DNA of 64,000 nucleotides from Nitrospira sp. (GTDB taxonomy: Bacteria > Nitrospirota > Nitrospiria > Nitrospirales > Nitrospiraceae). Numbering within the stretch: the first letter of the stretch is position 1; every line of letters starts with the position of its first letter. The notes beneath the pieces are model-generated. The model saw nothing but the letters and a program-made list of their open reading frames with translations. It ran no database searches and was not told the DNA's origin. The stretch covers positions 3,016,179-3,080,178 of the forward strand of contig CP126121.1 of assembly GCA_030123625.1 (NCBI GenBank), written 5' to 3'. A program made the position numbers and the translations under genes. Positions 54,344-63,317 of this stretch are shown piece after piece.

Positions 54344-54919
54344 TCAGGCGTAAGGCGGAGCATGACCCGGCTTCCACTTGATACTGCAACCGACGCTGGG
54401 GCGTTGGTTCCTCTCGACCGGCTCGCCGACGAGCACGGCTCGGATGGCGGCGCGGAGATCCTGGCCGGTGACCGGCTTGTTGTTACCGGGGCGGCTGTCA
54501 TCCAATTGTCCGCGATACACCAGACGCCGATCGCGATCAAAGAGATAAAAGTCCGGTGTGCAGGCGGCGCGATAAACCTTTGCAACTTCCTGTGTCTCGT
54601 CGTGGCAGAACGGAAAGGTGAAGCCCAGGCGTAAGGCCATTTCTTTGAGCTTGAGAGGCGAGTCATCAGGATACCCGACAGGGTCATTGCTGCTGATGGC
54701 AATGATGCCTAAATCCGTGTCACGATAGTCGCGTCCGAGTCTGGCAAGCTCCTGCTCGACATGCACCACGTACGGGCAATGTCTGCAGATAAACATAATC
54801 AAGAGCGCGGTCCTGTCCGAAAATGAGTCGAGCGAATAGATCTGACGATTGACCACATCGCGGAGTGAAAAAGGCGGTGCGGCTGTTCCGAGGGGAAGCA
54901 TGGCGGATGCGGTTGCCAC
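54344..54919 (-). CDS. Thioredoxin-fold redoxin (AhpC/TSA-like)
   Basis: A 191-residue protein with the redoxin N-terminus (LGTAAPPFSLRDVVNRQIY), the active-site CRHCPYV (Cys45, Cys48), FPFCHDETQEVAKVYRAACT and the TPDFYLFDRDRRLVYRG strand. This is the thioredoxin-family group usually written CxHCPYV, with a C-terminal segment containing GCSIKWK. No signal peptide is evident. It probably acts in thiol redox or peroxide protection. It is divergent from the SIMPL-domain gene. Confidence 0.88.
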   Translation of the reverse strand: MATASAMLPLGTAAPPFSLRDVVNRQIYSLDSFSDRTALLIMFICRHCPYVVHVEQELARLGRDYRDTDLGIIAISSNDPVGYPDDSPLKLKEMALRLGFTFPFCHDETQEVAKVYRAACTPDFYLFDRDRRLVYRGQLDDSRPGNNKPVTGQDLRAAIRAVLVGEPVERNQRPSVGCSIKWKPGHAPPYA

Positions 54920-55082
54920 AATGACAGCTCCTTTGATGCTGGTAAGAGAGAAGATGCCGCATGTCGTCAGCTTGGGTCAAGTCTCAGTGACTGGCGGCAT
55001 TTCTTGCGCCATAGTTGAGGGAAACTATGCTGCCGCAGTCATAACAGAAATGAACTGTCCCGTCGTTGAAAGGAGGATGAGC

Positions 55083-55808
55083 ATGTGGATTGTCTGGTGG
55101 CTGGTGCTGCTGGGGTTTCCAATTGCGGTGCAGGCGCATGATGAGACGAAGCCCGAGACGCCGACCCTCACAGTCAGCGAAACCGGCACGGTGACGCACG
55201 CGCCGGATACGGCTTTTGTGACGTTCGGCTTGGACAGTCCCGGTAAAGTACTCGCCGAGGCGCAGCGGCGGAACAGCGTCACCATGAGCCATGTCATGGA
55301 TCGGCTGCGGGACTTACAGATCGACAAGGACCTGATCCAGACCTCATCTTTTACGGTCTCTCCGCAGTATCGACCGCCACCTAATAAACGCTCCGCCGAT
55401 ACGCCGCCTGCTCCTCCGGAAATTATCGGCTACGTCGTCAGCAATATGGTGACGGTGGAAATCCGTACCCTCGACAAGGTCGGCACAGTCATCGAAGAAG
55501 TCTTAAAAGCCGGTGCGAACAGCTTTCATGGGTTGCACTGGGGGTTGCGTGATGAACAATCGGTACATCTCAGCGCATTGAAACAGGCTGCGGCCAAGGC
55601 ACGGGAGAAAGCCGTCGTGCTGAGTGAAGTATTGCACATGAGACTCGTGCGAGTGTTATCGGTTAGCGAGGGTGGCCATATGATGAGGCCTGCCGCTCCC
55701 ATGGCACGTATGGCGACGGAATCGGGCGCCGCGTATGTGCCGATCTCGCCGGGGGAGATGAGAGTCGAGGCGTCGGTGACGCTGGTCTACGAAATCGCGC
55801 CGAACTGA
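55083..55808 (+). CDS. SIMPL-domain (DUF541) exported protein
   Basis: A 241-residue protein with a signal peptide (IVWWLVLLGFPIAVQA-H). The body follows DUF541: LTVSETGTVTHAPDTAFVTF, QIDKDLIQTSSFTVSPQY, GYVVSNMVTVEIRTLDKVG, ALKQAAAKAREKAVVLSEVL and MRVEASVTLVYEI. The ATG at 55083 is six bases from AGGAGG and is preferred to the ATG at 55077. SIMPL proteins are periplasmic or outer-membrane associated with ill-defined roles in envelope stress. Confidence 0.85.
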   Translation: MWIVWWLVLLGFPIAVQAHDETKPETPTLTVSETGTVTHAPDTAFVTFGLDSPGKVLAEAQRRNSVTMSHVMDRLRDLQIDKDLIQTSSFTVSPQYRPPPNKRSADTPPAPPEIIGYVVSNMVTVEIRTLDKVGTVIEEVLKAGANSFHGLHWGLRDEQSVHLSALKQAAAKAREKAVVLSEVLHMRLVRVLSVSEGGHMMRPAAPMARMATESGAAYVPISPGEMRVEASVTLVYEIAPN

Positions 55809-55811
55809 TGA

Positions 55812-55895
55812 GCCGAGACGTTGGAAGCGATCGATGCGGAAATCGGGGCGATCGAGCAGGATATCGTAAAGATGCTGCACGAGCCTATTTATTGA
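55812..55895 (+). pseudogene. Possible 3' remnant of an unidentified gene
   Basis: Immediately after two consecutive TGA codons, the same frame stays open for 27 codons and reads like a helical protein end (AETLEAIDAEIGAIEQDIVK, then MLHEPIY, stop). There is no start codon or ribosome site of its own. It could be a fragment of a lost gene or chance; it lies just before the VapBC pair. Confidence 0.25.
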
Positions 55896-55973
55896 GGGGG
55901 CTTGCACGAATCGGCGTTGGCGGCTATCATTCTGCTAGCACATTGTTGATGTCATTGGACGACGGAGGAATTC

Positions 55974-56210
55974 ATGGCTCAGATTTTGATCAGAAACCTT
56001 GACGACAAGTTGGTCGGGCGACTTAAGAAGCGGGCCAAGGAACGTGGGCGATCGTTGCAGGCAGAAGTGAAGCGCATTCTGGAGGAGGCCGCCAAAGACG
56101 AGGCGACGGAATTCTGGAAGGCTGCCGATCGCATACGGGAGCGGCTCAAACGGTCCGGAAGAAAGTTCAGCGACAGCGCCGAGTTGATTCGAGAGGACCG
56201 CGACCGTTGA
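55974..56210 (+). CDS. VapB/FitA-like ribbon-helix-helix antitoxin
   Basis: A 78-residue protein with an N-terminal RHH DNA-binding unit (AQILIRNLDDKLVGRLKKRA; GRSLQAEVKRILEEAAK) and a charged C-terminal helix expected to wrap the toxin. ACGGAGGAATTC supplies the ribosome site. The stop overlaps the start of the PIN-domain toxin. Autoregulation by RHH binding to its own promoter is usual in the family. Confidence 0.88.
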   Translation: MAQILIRNLDDKLVGRLKKRAKERGRSLQAEVKRILEEAAKDEATEFWKAADRIRERLKRSGRKFSDSAELIREDRDR

Positions 56211-56629
56211 GCGCGTACGTCATCGACGCAAGTGTCATTCTCAAATGGTTCGTGCCGGAAAATTACAGTGAACAAGCGCTGCGGCTCAAACACGCAGGTG
56301 CTCAGTTCCATGCCCCGGCCTTTCTCACCCTAGAAGTCGGCAACGTCCTGTCGAAAAAACGCCGCCGCGGCGAGCTTGCCATGCAGGACGCCGAAGATGT
56401 CTGGCAGGCCTTCCGCCTTGCCCCCATCCGCCAGCACGCCGATGAAACTCTGGTCCTCGCTGCCTTCGATCTTGCTCACGTGACCAAACAAAGCTTGTAC
56501 GACAGCTTGTATCTGGCCCTTGCGATGAAGCTAGACCTGCCGTTCTTGACGGCCGACGGCAAGTTCTACCATGCACTTCAGCATAGTCACTACACGAAAT
56601 GGCTTCACTGGATCGAGGACCTTCCATGA
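56207..56629 (+). CDS. VapC-like PIN-domain ribonuclease toxin
   Basis: A 140-residue PIN protein with the four acidic residues in place: Asp7 (YVIDASVILKWF), Glu43 (LTLEVGNVL), Asp99 (SLYDSLYLALA) and Asp117 (FLTADGKFY). Length is typical. The start is a TTG overlapping the antitoxin stop (TTGA). Substrates are probably tRNA or other structured RNA. Confidence 0.9.
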   Translation: MSAYVIDASVILKWFVPENYSEQALRLKHAGAQFHAPAFLTLEVGNVLSKKRRRGELAMQDAEDVWQAFRLAPIRQHADETLVLAAFDLAHVTKQSLYDSLYLALAMKLDLPFLTADGKFYHALQHSHYTKWLHWIEDLP

Positions 56630-57033
56630 AGGGGAGGCCCTATTCGACCTACGAAGGATTTTGGGAGGGATTCTTAGCGATGCCCATCTTCTAACAGTCC
56701 GGGCCCTCAACAGGTTGGCGGATAACTTGACTCATACTTGACTCATTTTCCTCTGACGACCCACTTAATAAGGTAAGCTGGGGGGGTTCCTACCCTTTCG
56801 AGTCGACGATGTTTCTGAATCGATTCTCATTTCTCCTCTTAACACACTCAAGGTAACAATCAGCAGGATTTGAAGGTCCGTCTCCTGCATAAACTTTTAT
56901 CGCGGTTCCCTGCTTGGCATCGCCTTGTAACGCTTATATTTGAGAAGCTACATATTTTGTCCCAATGCGAATGCTGATTTTTCAAAATGAAAGAGGTACC
57001 CTGCCAATCCATCGATCCTGAAGCCAAGGTTTG
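56630..57033. other. Intergenic region before the giant NTPase gene
   Basis: 400 bp without a gene. It contains a tandem repeat ACTTGACTCAT-ACTTGACTCAT near 56727-56747 and is AT-richer towards the NTPase gene (56880-57000). It may mark an insertion boundary of the defence gene, but no att-like copy was found elsewhere in the window. Confidence 0.4.
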
Positions 57034-60000
57034 ATGACATTGAAAGCAAGTAGTCCCGCTTCAAGTGGGCCAGCCGGAAGCCATTTCGAGGGACAGGTTG
57101 GGGCTTTTTATCTATTGTCCCTTCTGACGGGTGCGGAGCCGCGCGGGCTGTTCGGTACGGTGATCAACCGTGTCGAGTTCCAGCGCGCAGCTGAAGGTCG
57201 ATACCTCGATGATGTCATTGTTAAGTCTCACGATGCAGAAGGAAGTCCCGCTGTGCTTGAAATCCAGGTCAAGCGGCAAATTAAATTTACGCGCACTGAT
57301 CAGGAATTTCGCAAGGTCGTTGGACAAATAGTTCAAACTTCCCGAAAAAAGGAATTTTCGAGCACCCGTTATGAACTCGCGATCGCAACGGCACGAACAT
57401 CTCAGAAGATCGATGGTGCCTATCAGGATGTTCTCACCTGGGCACGGCAGATAGGTGATGCAGCGACGTTTATGGCACGGATCAACCGACCCGGCTCTGC
57501 CAATGATGATATGCGCACGTTCGTGCAAACCTTCAAAGCCAATTTGCGTGAGGCTGGGTCATCAGACGATGATGAGACTGTCAAGAAGCTTCTAAGTCGT
57601 CTCCAAATTCTTGTCTTTGATTTCACGGCTCAAGGCTCTGCATGCGAGGCTCTGGTAAGAGAACGTGCTGTCCGTGCACTCCATCCTGACGAGACACATC
57701 GTGCAGAAAGTCTGTGGACAGCCTTGATCGACCTCGCAATACATGTCGCGGCCGCTGGTGGAGATCGCACCCGTGATCATCTACTCGAGGACCTAAAGGA
57801 ACGGGCGTTTCGATTCGCCACCTATAGACGCTACTCATCCGCACGCGCAGTGCTCTCCGAAGCTTCTCGCCATGCACTTGCGGATATCAACGATAGTATC
57901 GGCAGCGTGAGACTGACACGCCATACACACACCGCCGCAGTTCATGCCTCTCTGGAAAGCGGCCGTTATGTTGAGATCCGTGGTGATTCGGGGGTGGGGA
58001 AGTCGGGAGTGCTTAAACACTTCGCCGAACAGATTGGTACAGAGGCACCGATTATCGTACTTAGTCCCAAGCGAACAGTGCCAAGAGGATGGGGCGCAAT
58101 GAAAGGTACGCTTGGGTTCAATGGCAGCGCTCACGAACTGCTGGCCGACCTGGCAGCCGATGGTGGAGCGGTTCTGTTCGTCGATAATCTGGACTTCTTC
58201 GATGAAGACGAGAAGAAGACGGTTAAAGACCTTGTTCGTGAAACAACTGGGGTCCCCGGTTTCGTCGTGATTGCGACGGCGAGACGGAACTTCGGAATAG
58301 AAGAGCCGAACTGGCTTCCACCTGACGCGCTCGATAGCCTGGGTCGTGCTCACCCAATCATGATCAGCGAGCTCACCGAGACAGAGCTTGACGAGCTCAG
58401 ACATGCAGATCCACGGCTCGCACCGCTCTTGGCCGCTAACCACCCGGCACGAGAAGTATCTAGAAATCTCTTTCGACTCGCCCGCCTATCAAGTCAACCA
58501 GAAGCAGTGATAGGTCTTCGTACTGAAGTCGATATGGCCAAGCAGTGGTGGCAGACGGCAGACGGCCCACGCGATGATGAACACCGAGAGCGGGCTAGAC
58601 TTCTCCGGGCTTTGGCCGAAGCGGCACTGTCTGGTGTCGACGTGCTAGATGTGGCTCATCGACCACCACGGGCAGTTGATGCCTTGGTTAGGAGTGAGAC
58701 ACTCCGTGATTTAGGTAATGATCGTGTCGCATTCCGTCATGATGTACTACGGGAATGGGCAATCGGAAATCTTCTTCATTTCGAGCCAGCACGACTTGAC
58801 CGTTTGCCGCTCGACCGACCTGCGCCTGCAGCCTTGGCACGGGGTGTTGAACTCGCTGCGCGCATGGTCCTCGAACACGCCTCCAGTAGCACACAGTGGC
58901 AGTCACTTCTCGACCGCCTGAGTGGCGAGGGAGTGCACGGCTCGTGGCGCCGGGTTGTATTACTGGCGCTCATTCGATCGGAGATCAGTTATCAACTGTT
59001 GGCTTGCACTTCAAATGTCCTGCTTGCAAACAACGGAAGTCTCCTCCGTGAACTTATACGTCTAGTAATGGCTGTCGATGTTGAGCCTGCCGGGAGGATA
59101 TATGCAGCGTTGGGCGTTGATCCAAGTTTAATAGCTTCTTCGGGTATTCATATGCCGAGCGGGCTGTCCTGGCACCGATTAATCTTATGGATTCTGAAAC
59201 TTGGGGAGAGCCTGCCTCCGTCGCTGATCCCTGATGTAGCCGATTTCTATTTTGCATGGTCAACACCTACGTTGGGGAATGATCCACTCACACCTGATTT
59301 ATTGCCTTGGTACTTTCGGTGGTTGAATGAGATTGAGTCAGCGCGCCATGTTGCAAACTTTCGGGACTTGCGTCAGCCATTTGGAGGAGCCATCGGGCGT
59401 GATTCGATCGGAGTGATGGAATCCACAATTCGAAGTGGATTTCTTTTGTGCTGCCATCGAACTCCAGACTTAGCAAAGGAATATTTGCGCCTATTGAGGC
59501 AACGTCCCAATGCGGATGCAATCGTCCACAGCGTTCTGAAGGTCCGTGGGAGCCTCGCCATGGCTGCACCTCTGGAACTTGCGGACTTCACTGCATCTGC
59601 CCTTATTGAGAAGCCACATCACAACCGTAACGAGTATAGCTATGAGAGGGAAAAACCGTTCACGCACAATGATCTGGACTTTCTTCCCCCGTCGCCCGGG
59701 CAGGGACCGTTCTATGAACTGCTGATCCATGCCCCTCAACATGGGCGAGCGCTGATCCGACGGCTCGTGGACCATGCGATCGACTTCCACAGCGAAGGTC
59801 GTGATTACGATGCTGACGCGATCATTATCCTGTTCCCTGACGGTGAAAGGGCCTTCCCCTGGACGCGATCATATACGTGGTCACGCGACATTGCCGGTCA
59901 TTATTGTATCACGTCAGCTCTAATGGCCCTTGAAGCGTGGGGGCACGTCCGCATCGAAAACGGAGAATCTTTTAATACAGTGCTCGGTGATGTCTTGGGG

Positions 60001-62112
60001 ACCTCTGGATCTCCCGCAGCATTTCTCCTCGTCGCAGTAGACCTCCTACTTTCGCATTGGCCGAAGTCTCGCGAGGCGGCAGTTCCTTTTGTCGCCTGCT
60101 CCAAACTTCTATGTGTGGATCGACAACGACAGCTACAGGACAGTATGGGACAAGCAGACTTGTTCGGTTTGGGTGCGCTCAATAGAGAGCCGGTTGGCAT
60201 CGTCAATCTAGCCAGTCTCAAGAAGCGCGTTTCGAGACGTGTTTCGCTTGAAGTCCTACTTGGTAGATACGCTTTAGGAGACCACGATCCACCGCACATG
60301 ACACTCAAAGCTCTTGTACATCGGGCAGCCGATCTCTTAGGTCCACCAGCTCAGAATTCCAACCTATTCGATCCTGCCCTCATGGCAAGGCACGCTATTA
60401 ATCTCCTCGACCCTAACAACTGGCACGAAGTATCTGTTCAGCTGCCCGATAATACACAAGGAGTGGCTCACCAGTATGTGTCACCAGAAGCTGAACGTCA
60501 GCATCTTGAGGCTCTCTCTTTAGAGAGGGCTCAACATGGCAGCTTGGAAGATTTCAGCATGCAGCTCAGCGTCTTGAATGCGATGGAAGAACCATCAAAG
60601 TCCTCACTCCAGTTTGCGGCAGCGGCTGTTGAATGGGCACAACGCGTGATGGCCAATTTGGAGGCTAGAGAGCCAGGCGAAGAAGAGGATCAAGGCGAGG
60701 ACTTTTTACGAAAAAATGCCATTGTGAGCGCCGCTACGATCGCCTTACGCGATGGTGATGATGAATTGCGCGCCAAATATCGGGCTTGGGCGTTCGATGT
60801 CTTTGCTCAGGCGCTGAAGACCAAAGACGATCCAGTCCTTCGATTTCGATCTGGACTTCGGTACAACCCTGTCGCGATTGCCTTCATGGGCATGATCCAC
60901 GCCCTAAAATACAATGCCAGTAGTCAGGAGATACGGTCTCTTCTTGAGGTTGCCACACGAGGCGAGTCGGCTGCTGCACACGGCTTTGGCGTAGCAGGTA
61001 CAACCCTTGCTGCTATTGATGAACGTTTGCTTCGTGCTTTGCTGCGATGTGCCTTTGCCGCATGTGTTCGGCCTCATCACAGGCGGGGGCTCCCCGATGA
61101 AGACGACGCTGCGCCTGTCGATGGCCAACGCAAGCGGCTACAGAAAGCCGTGGAAGCAGAGCTGAAATGGCTAAGCAATGAACGTCCCGAACCCAACTGG
61201 CCGAACTTTCCAGCGGAAACCCCTCGACCCCGGCATCGTATCGGCCTCCGTGGCGGACGCGTAGAGCGAGAAGAGCCATTAAGACAGCGATCACGACGTG
61301 AGGAATACGCTGACCACCAGGCGGCAGCCGTATGGCTCGTCCAATTCCGAAATCTCGTCGACATGGACAAACGGCCATGGATCAGAGAGATGGTGCGGGC
61401 GTATGCAAACTGGACTGCGGAGGCAAATGGGTCCAAGCTGGACCCGCCCCAAGACATTGAGAACTCACCACAGGAATGGAACGCTGCATATTATGAACTG
61501 TTGGCCCGGTGCCTACCAGGGCTAGCGCTGCCGGATATCGATCAGCTCGCCCTTGTGCCGATTAGTTCGTTACCTGACCAGTCATTCTTTGACATTCTCC
61601 CTTCGTTCCTACGGAGCAGTGACATTGCATATTTCAATGATCGAGCCCTCGGGGAGTCAGTCGCAGTTAGTATTCGATCCACGGTCGCTGACCGTCTGAT
61701 GGCTAGTGCTGGGTGGAAACGGCTACGAGGCCAACGCGGCAGTTCTATTGAGACACATATCGGGCCGGCGATCTCCGTGCTCTTTTTTAACGACTCTGGC
61801 ATCGGCCAGCCACCTCGCTGCTATTTGCCTTCCGTATATATTGATCGTCTTCCTGGGTTCCTTCCTGTGCTGGAAAAGCTGGTCAAAAGCTGTCCAGCAC
61901 TCTTTGTCGCCCTCGTGACGCTCAACTTGATAGAAGTTTCGCAAAAGCCAGCACACCTGCGTTTCATTATTGCATCGGCTAGAATCTGGCTGCAGAGCTA
62001 TCCTACAGACACGGAGTTTGGGTCGATTACGGAATTGGCCGCCGTGTCTGCTTATGGATTGAACAGGTCTTACGACAAGAACCAGCTTCTCTGGACACCG
62101 TGGACGCAATAA
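57034..62112 (+). CDS. Giant nuclease-STAND NTPase, Avs-like anti-phage candidate
   Basis: A 1692-residue protein. The N-terminal domain (about 17-170) begins FEGQVGAFYLLSLLTG and has the PD-(D/E)xK-type pattern YLDDVIV (Asp59/60) then LEIQVKR (Glu76, Gln78, Lys80), as in Mrr/DUF4297-type nucleases. The central STAND/NACHT-like NTPase has Walker A GDSGVGKS (317-324), Walker B GAVLFVDNLDFF with Asp384, sensor-like VVIATARRN and a winged-helix end FRHDVLREWA. About 1000 residues of helical repeat-like sequence follow, the usual sensor of such proteins. This is the architecture of antiviral STAND (Avs) proteins: ligand recognition, oligomerisation, nuclease activation. Toxin-antitoxin pairs flank it. 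The exact Avs type is undetermined. Confidence 0.75.
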   Translation: MTLKASSPASSGPAGSHFEGQVGAFYLLSLLTGAEPRGLFGTVINRVEFQRAAEGRYLDDVIVKSHDAEGSPAVLEIQVKRQIKFTRTDQEFRKVVGQIVQTSRKKEFSSTRYELAIATARTSQKIDGAYQDVLTWARQIGDAATFMARINRPGSANDDMRTFVQTFKANLREAGSSDDDETVKKLLSRLQILVFDFTAQGSACEALVRERAVRALHPDETHRAESLWTALIDLAIHVAAAGGDRTRDHLLEDLKERAFRFATYRRYSSARAVLSEASRHALADINDSIGSVRLTRHTHTAAVHASLESGRYVEIRGDSGVGKSGVLKHFAEQIGTEAPIIVLSPKRTVPRGWGAMKGTLGFNGSAHELLADLAADGGAVLFVDNLDFFDEDEKKTVKDLVRETTGVPGFVVIATARRNFGIEEPNWLPPDALDSLGRAHPIMISELTETELDELRHADPRLAPLLAANHPAREVSRNLFRLARLSSQPEAVIGLRTEVDMAKQWWQTADGPRDDEHRERARLLRALAEAALSGVDVLDVAHRPPRAVDALVRSETLRDLGNDRVAFRHDVLREWAIGNLLHFEPARLDRLPLDRPAPAALARGVELAARMVLEHASSSTQWQSLLDRLSGEGVHGSWRRVVLLALIRSEISYQLLACTSNVLLANNGSLLRELIRLVMAVDVEPAGRIYAALGVDPSLIASSGIHMPSGLSWHRLILWILKLGESLPPSLIPDVADFYFAWSTPTLGNDPLTPDLLPWYFRWLNEIESARHVANFRDLRQPFGGAIGRDSIGVMESTIRSGFLLCCHRTPDLAKEYLRLLRQRPNADAIVHSVLKVRGSLAMAAPLELADFTASALIEKPHHNRNEYSYEREKPFTHNDLDFLPPSPGQGPFYELLIHAPQHGRALIRRLVDHAIDFHSEGRDYDADAIIILFPDGERAFPWTRSYTWSRDIAGHYCITSALMALEAWGHVRIENGESFNTVLGDVLGTSGSPAAFLLVAVDLLLSHWPKSREAAVPFVACSKLLCVDRQRQLQDSMGQADLFGLGALNREPVGIVNLASLKKRVSRRVSLEVLLGRYALGDHDPPHMTLKALVHRAADLLGPPAQNSNLFDPALMARHAINLLDPNNWHEVSVQLPDNTQGVAHQYVSPEAERQHLEALSLERAQHGSLEDFSMQLSVLNAMEEPSKSSLQFAAAAVEWAQRVMANLEAREPGEEEDQGEDFLRKNAIVSAATIALRDGDDELRAKYRAWAFDVFAQALKTKDDPVLRFRSGLRYNPVAIAFMGMIHALKYNASSQEIRSLLEVATRGESAAAHGFGVAGTTLAAIDERLLRALLRCAFAACVRPHHRRGLPDEDDAAPVDGQRKRLQKAVEAELKWLSNERPEPNWPNFPAETPRPRHRIGLRGGRVEREEPLRQRSRREEYADHQAAAVWLVQFRNLVDMDKRPWIREMVRAYANWTAEANGSKLDPPQDIENSPQEWNAAYYELLARCLPGLALPDIDQLALVPISSLPDQSFFDILPSFLRSSDIAYFNDRALGESVAVSIRSTVADRLMASAGWKRLRGQRGSSIETHIGPAISVLFFNDSGIGQPPRCYLPSVYIDRLPGFLPVLEKLVKSCPALFVALVTLNLIEVSQKPAHLRFIIASARIWLQSYPTDTEFGSITELAAVSAYGLNRSYDKNQLLWTPWTQ

Positions 62113-62201
62113 AATGTGACTTAGAACAACTGCTTGCTGCACTTGTGAATTTGGGCGTCCCAGAGGCGCGAAGATTAGAGAAGCTTCTCAATAAGGAATG
62201 A
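62100..62201 (+). CDS. Possible 33-residue helical protein overlapping the giant gene's end
   Basis: GTG start inside the last codons of the NTPase gene (13-bp overlap). It encodes VDAIKCDLEQLLAALVNLGV then PEARRLEKLLNKE, a compact amphipathic two-helix sequence. There is no clear ribosome site, so translation would depend on coupling. It could be a small partner of the NTPase or a chance frame. Confidence 0.35.
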   Translation: MDAIKCDLEQLLAALVNLGVPEARRLEKLLNKE

Positions 62202-62284
62202 CTTAAAGGAAGTGGGCGAGTGATCTATACTCCGAGTATGGTTGGTCGCACAGTAACCTAACTATGAAAGGACTTTAGCTTCTC

Positions 62285-62432
62285 ACTCTTCCGTCTTCTC
62301 TCCTCTCCCCCTTCCCACAGCTTCACAGTCCGATCCCAGGAACCGCTGGCGAGGCGTTTGCCGTCGGAGAAAAGGCCAGACTCCGTACTCCACCACTGTG
62401 ACCTTCAGGGTTCGGAAATTTCGGCCGGTGGC
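62285..62432 (-). pseudogene. Relic copy of the WD40 gene 3' end
   Basis: About 148 bp that align with the 3' end of the WD40 gene at 63320-63464 in the same orientation (shared blocks CTCCCCCTTCCCACAGCTTC, GCTGGCGAGGCGTTT, GGTTCGGAAATT, CGGCCGGTGGC). It has a 4-bp insertion near the stop and other indels, so it no longer encodes the protein. One edge is within a few bases of the stop codon. It lies 85 bp upstream of the MNT gene. The remainder of 62202-62516 shows no gene. Confidence 0.85.
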
Positions 62433-62516
62433 ATCTATCAGGTGGAGATGAAAAACCTCCCCCCAGATGATTTCTGCTGCCTAAAGGAGTATTCTCCGGC
62501 TCAGGAGTTCAAATAG

Positions 62517-62861
62517 ATGGTCCAAGCACCAAGGAATGCCAGCACGGTTCAGGCTATTATCACTGAAATGGTACGGCGTATTGTCGAGCGGTTCCATCCG
62601 GAGCGAATCATTCTCTTTGGATCACACGCTCGCGGGACAGCTGGGCCGCATAGCGATGTCGATTTACTTGTCGTGATGCAGCCGCAGGGATCTAAACGAA
62701 GGCAAGCGGTCGAGATCTATGGATTGCTGGCCGGCATGGGCGTTCCTAAGGATGTCATTGTCGTGACTCCTGAAGAATTCGAAGCGTACCGAGAGGCGCC
62801 GGGCACTGTGATAAAGACAGCTTGGCAGGAAGGAAAGATCCTGCATGACCGTGCGGCCTAA
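62517..62861 (+). CDS. MNT-type nucleotidyltransferase (antitoxin of an MNT-HEPN pair)
   Basis: A 114-residue minimal nucleotidyltransferase: RIILFGSHARG with Gly35-Ser36 and DVD at 47-49, then the VIVVTPEEFEAYREAPGTV end typical of the family. CAGGAG precedes the ATG. It overlaps the HEPN gene by 17 bp. In characterised pairs the MNT protein neutralises HEPN RNase by adding nucleotides to it. Confidence 0.88.
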   Translation: MVQAPRNASTVQAIITEMVRRIVERFHPERIILFGSHARGTAGPHSDVDLLVVMQPQGSKRRQAVEIYGLLAGMGVPKDVIVVTPEEFEAYREAPGTVIKTAWQEGKILHDRAA

Positions 62862-63255
62862 GGAGGAAGATCTTGTCCGGGCTTGGGTTCTCAAGGCCGA
62901 GCATGACTTACTCAATATCGAGAATAATCCCGCTGCGCGGGAAATCCCTTGGGGTACGGTGAGCTTCCATGCACAGCAGTGCGCAGAGAAATATCTCAAA
63001 GCCCTACTTATTTCTTGGCAAATCGACCCTCCGAAGATTCATGATCTAACGGAACTCTATGCGCTACTGCCGGATGGATTGTTGGTAGACTTCGACGCGC
63101 GCTTGCTCGAAGAATTGAATCCTTACTCGATTGAAGGACGATACCCTGGAGTTTGGGAGCCGGTTGAACAAGCAGAGGCACTTCGAGCTGTTGAGGCTGC
63201 GAGAACGATTCGCCAGGCGATCCGCCGAGTCCTACCTTCAGCCTGCATTGTCTGA
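62845..63255 (+). CDS. HEPN-domain protein (toxin of an MNT-HEPN pair)
   Basis: A 136-residue helical protein with the HEPN hallmark WVLKAEHDLLNIENN and VSFHAQQCAEKYLKALLISW followed by KIHDLTELYALL. It is complete, unlike the truncated HEPN at 2588. HEPN proteins of this class are RNases or act in abortive responses. It ends 62 bp before the stop codon of the convergent WD40 gene. Confidence 0.88.
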   Translation: MTVRPKEEDLVRAWVLKAEHDLLNIENNPAAREIPWGTVSFHAQQCAEKYLKALLISWQIDPPKIHDLTELYALLPDGLLVDFDARLLEELNPYSIEGRYPGVWEPVEQAEALRAVEAARTIRQAIRRVLPSACIV

Positions 63256-63317
63256 CTATACAGATCAGAAGAGAGATTTTAGTGGCAGCCGGTTTTGCTA
63301 CGGGCTGTTCTCTCCAG

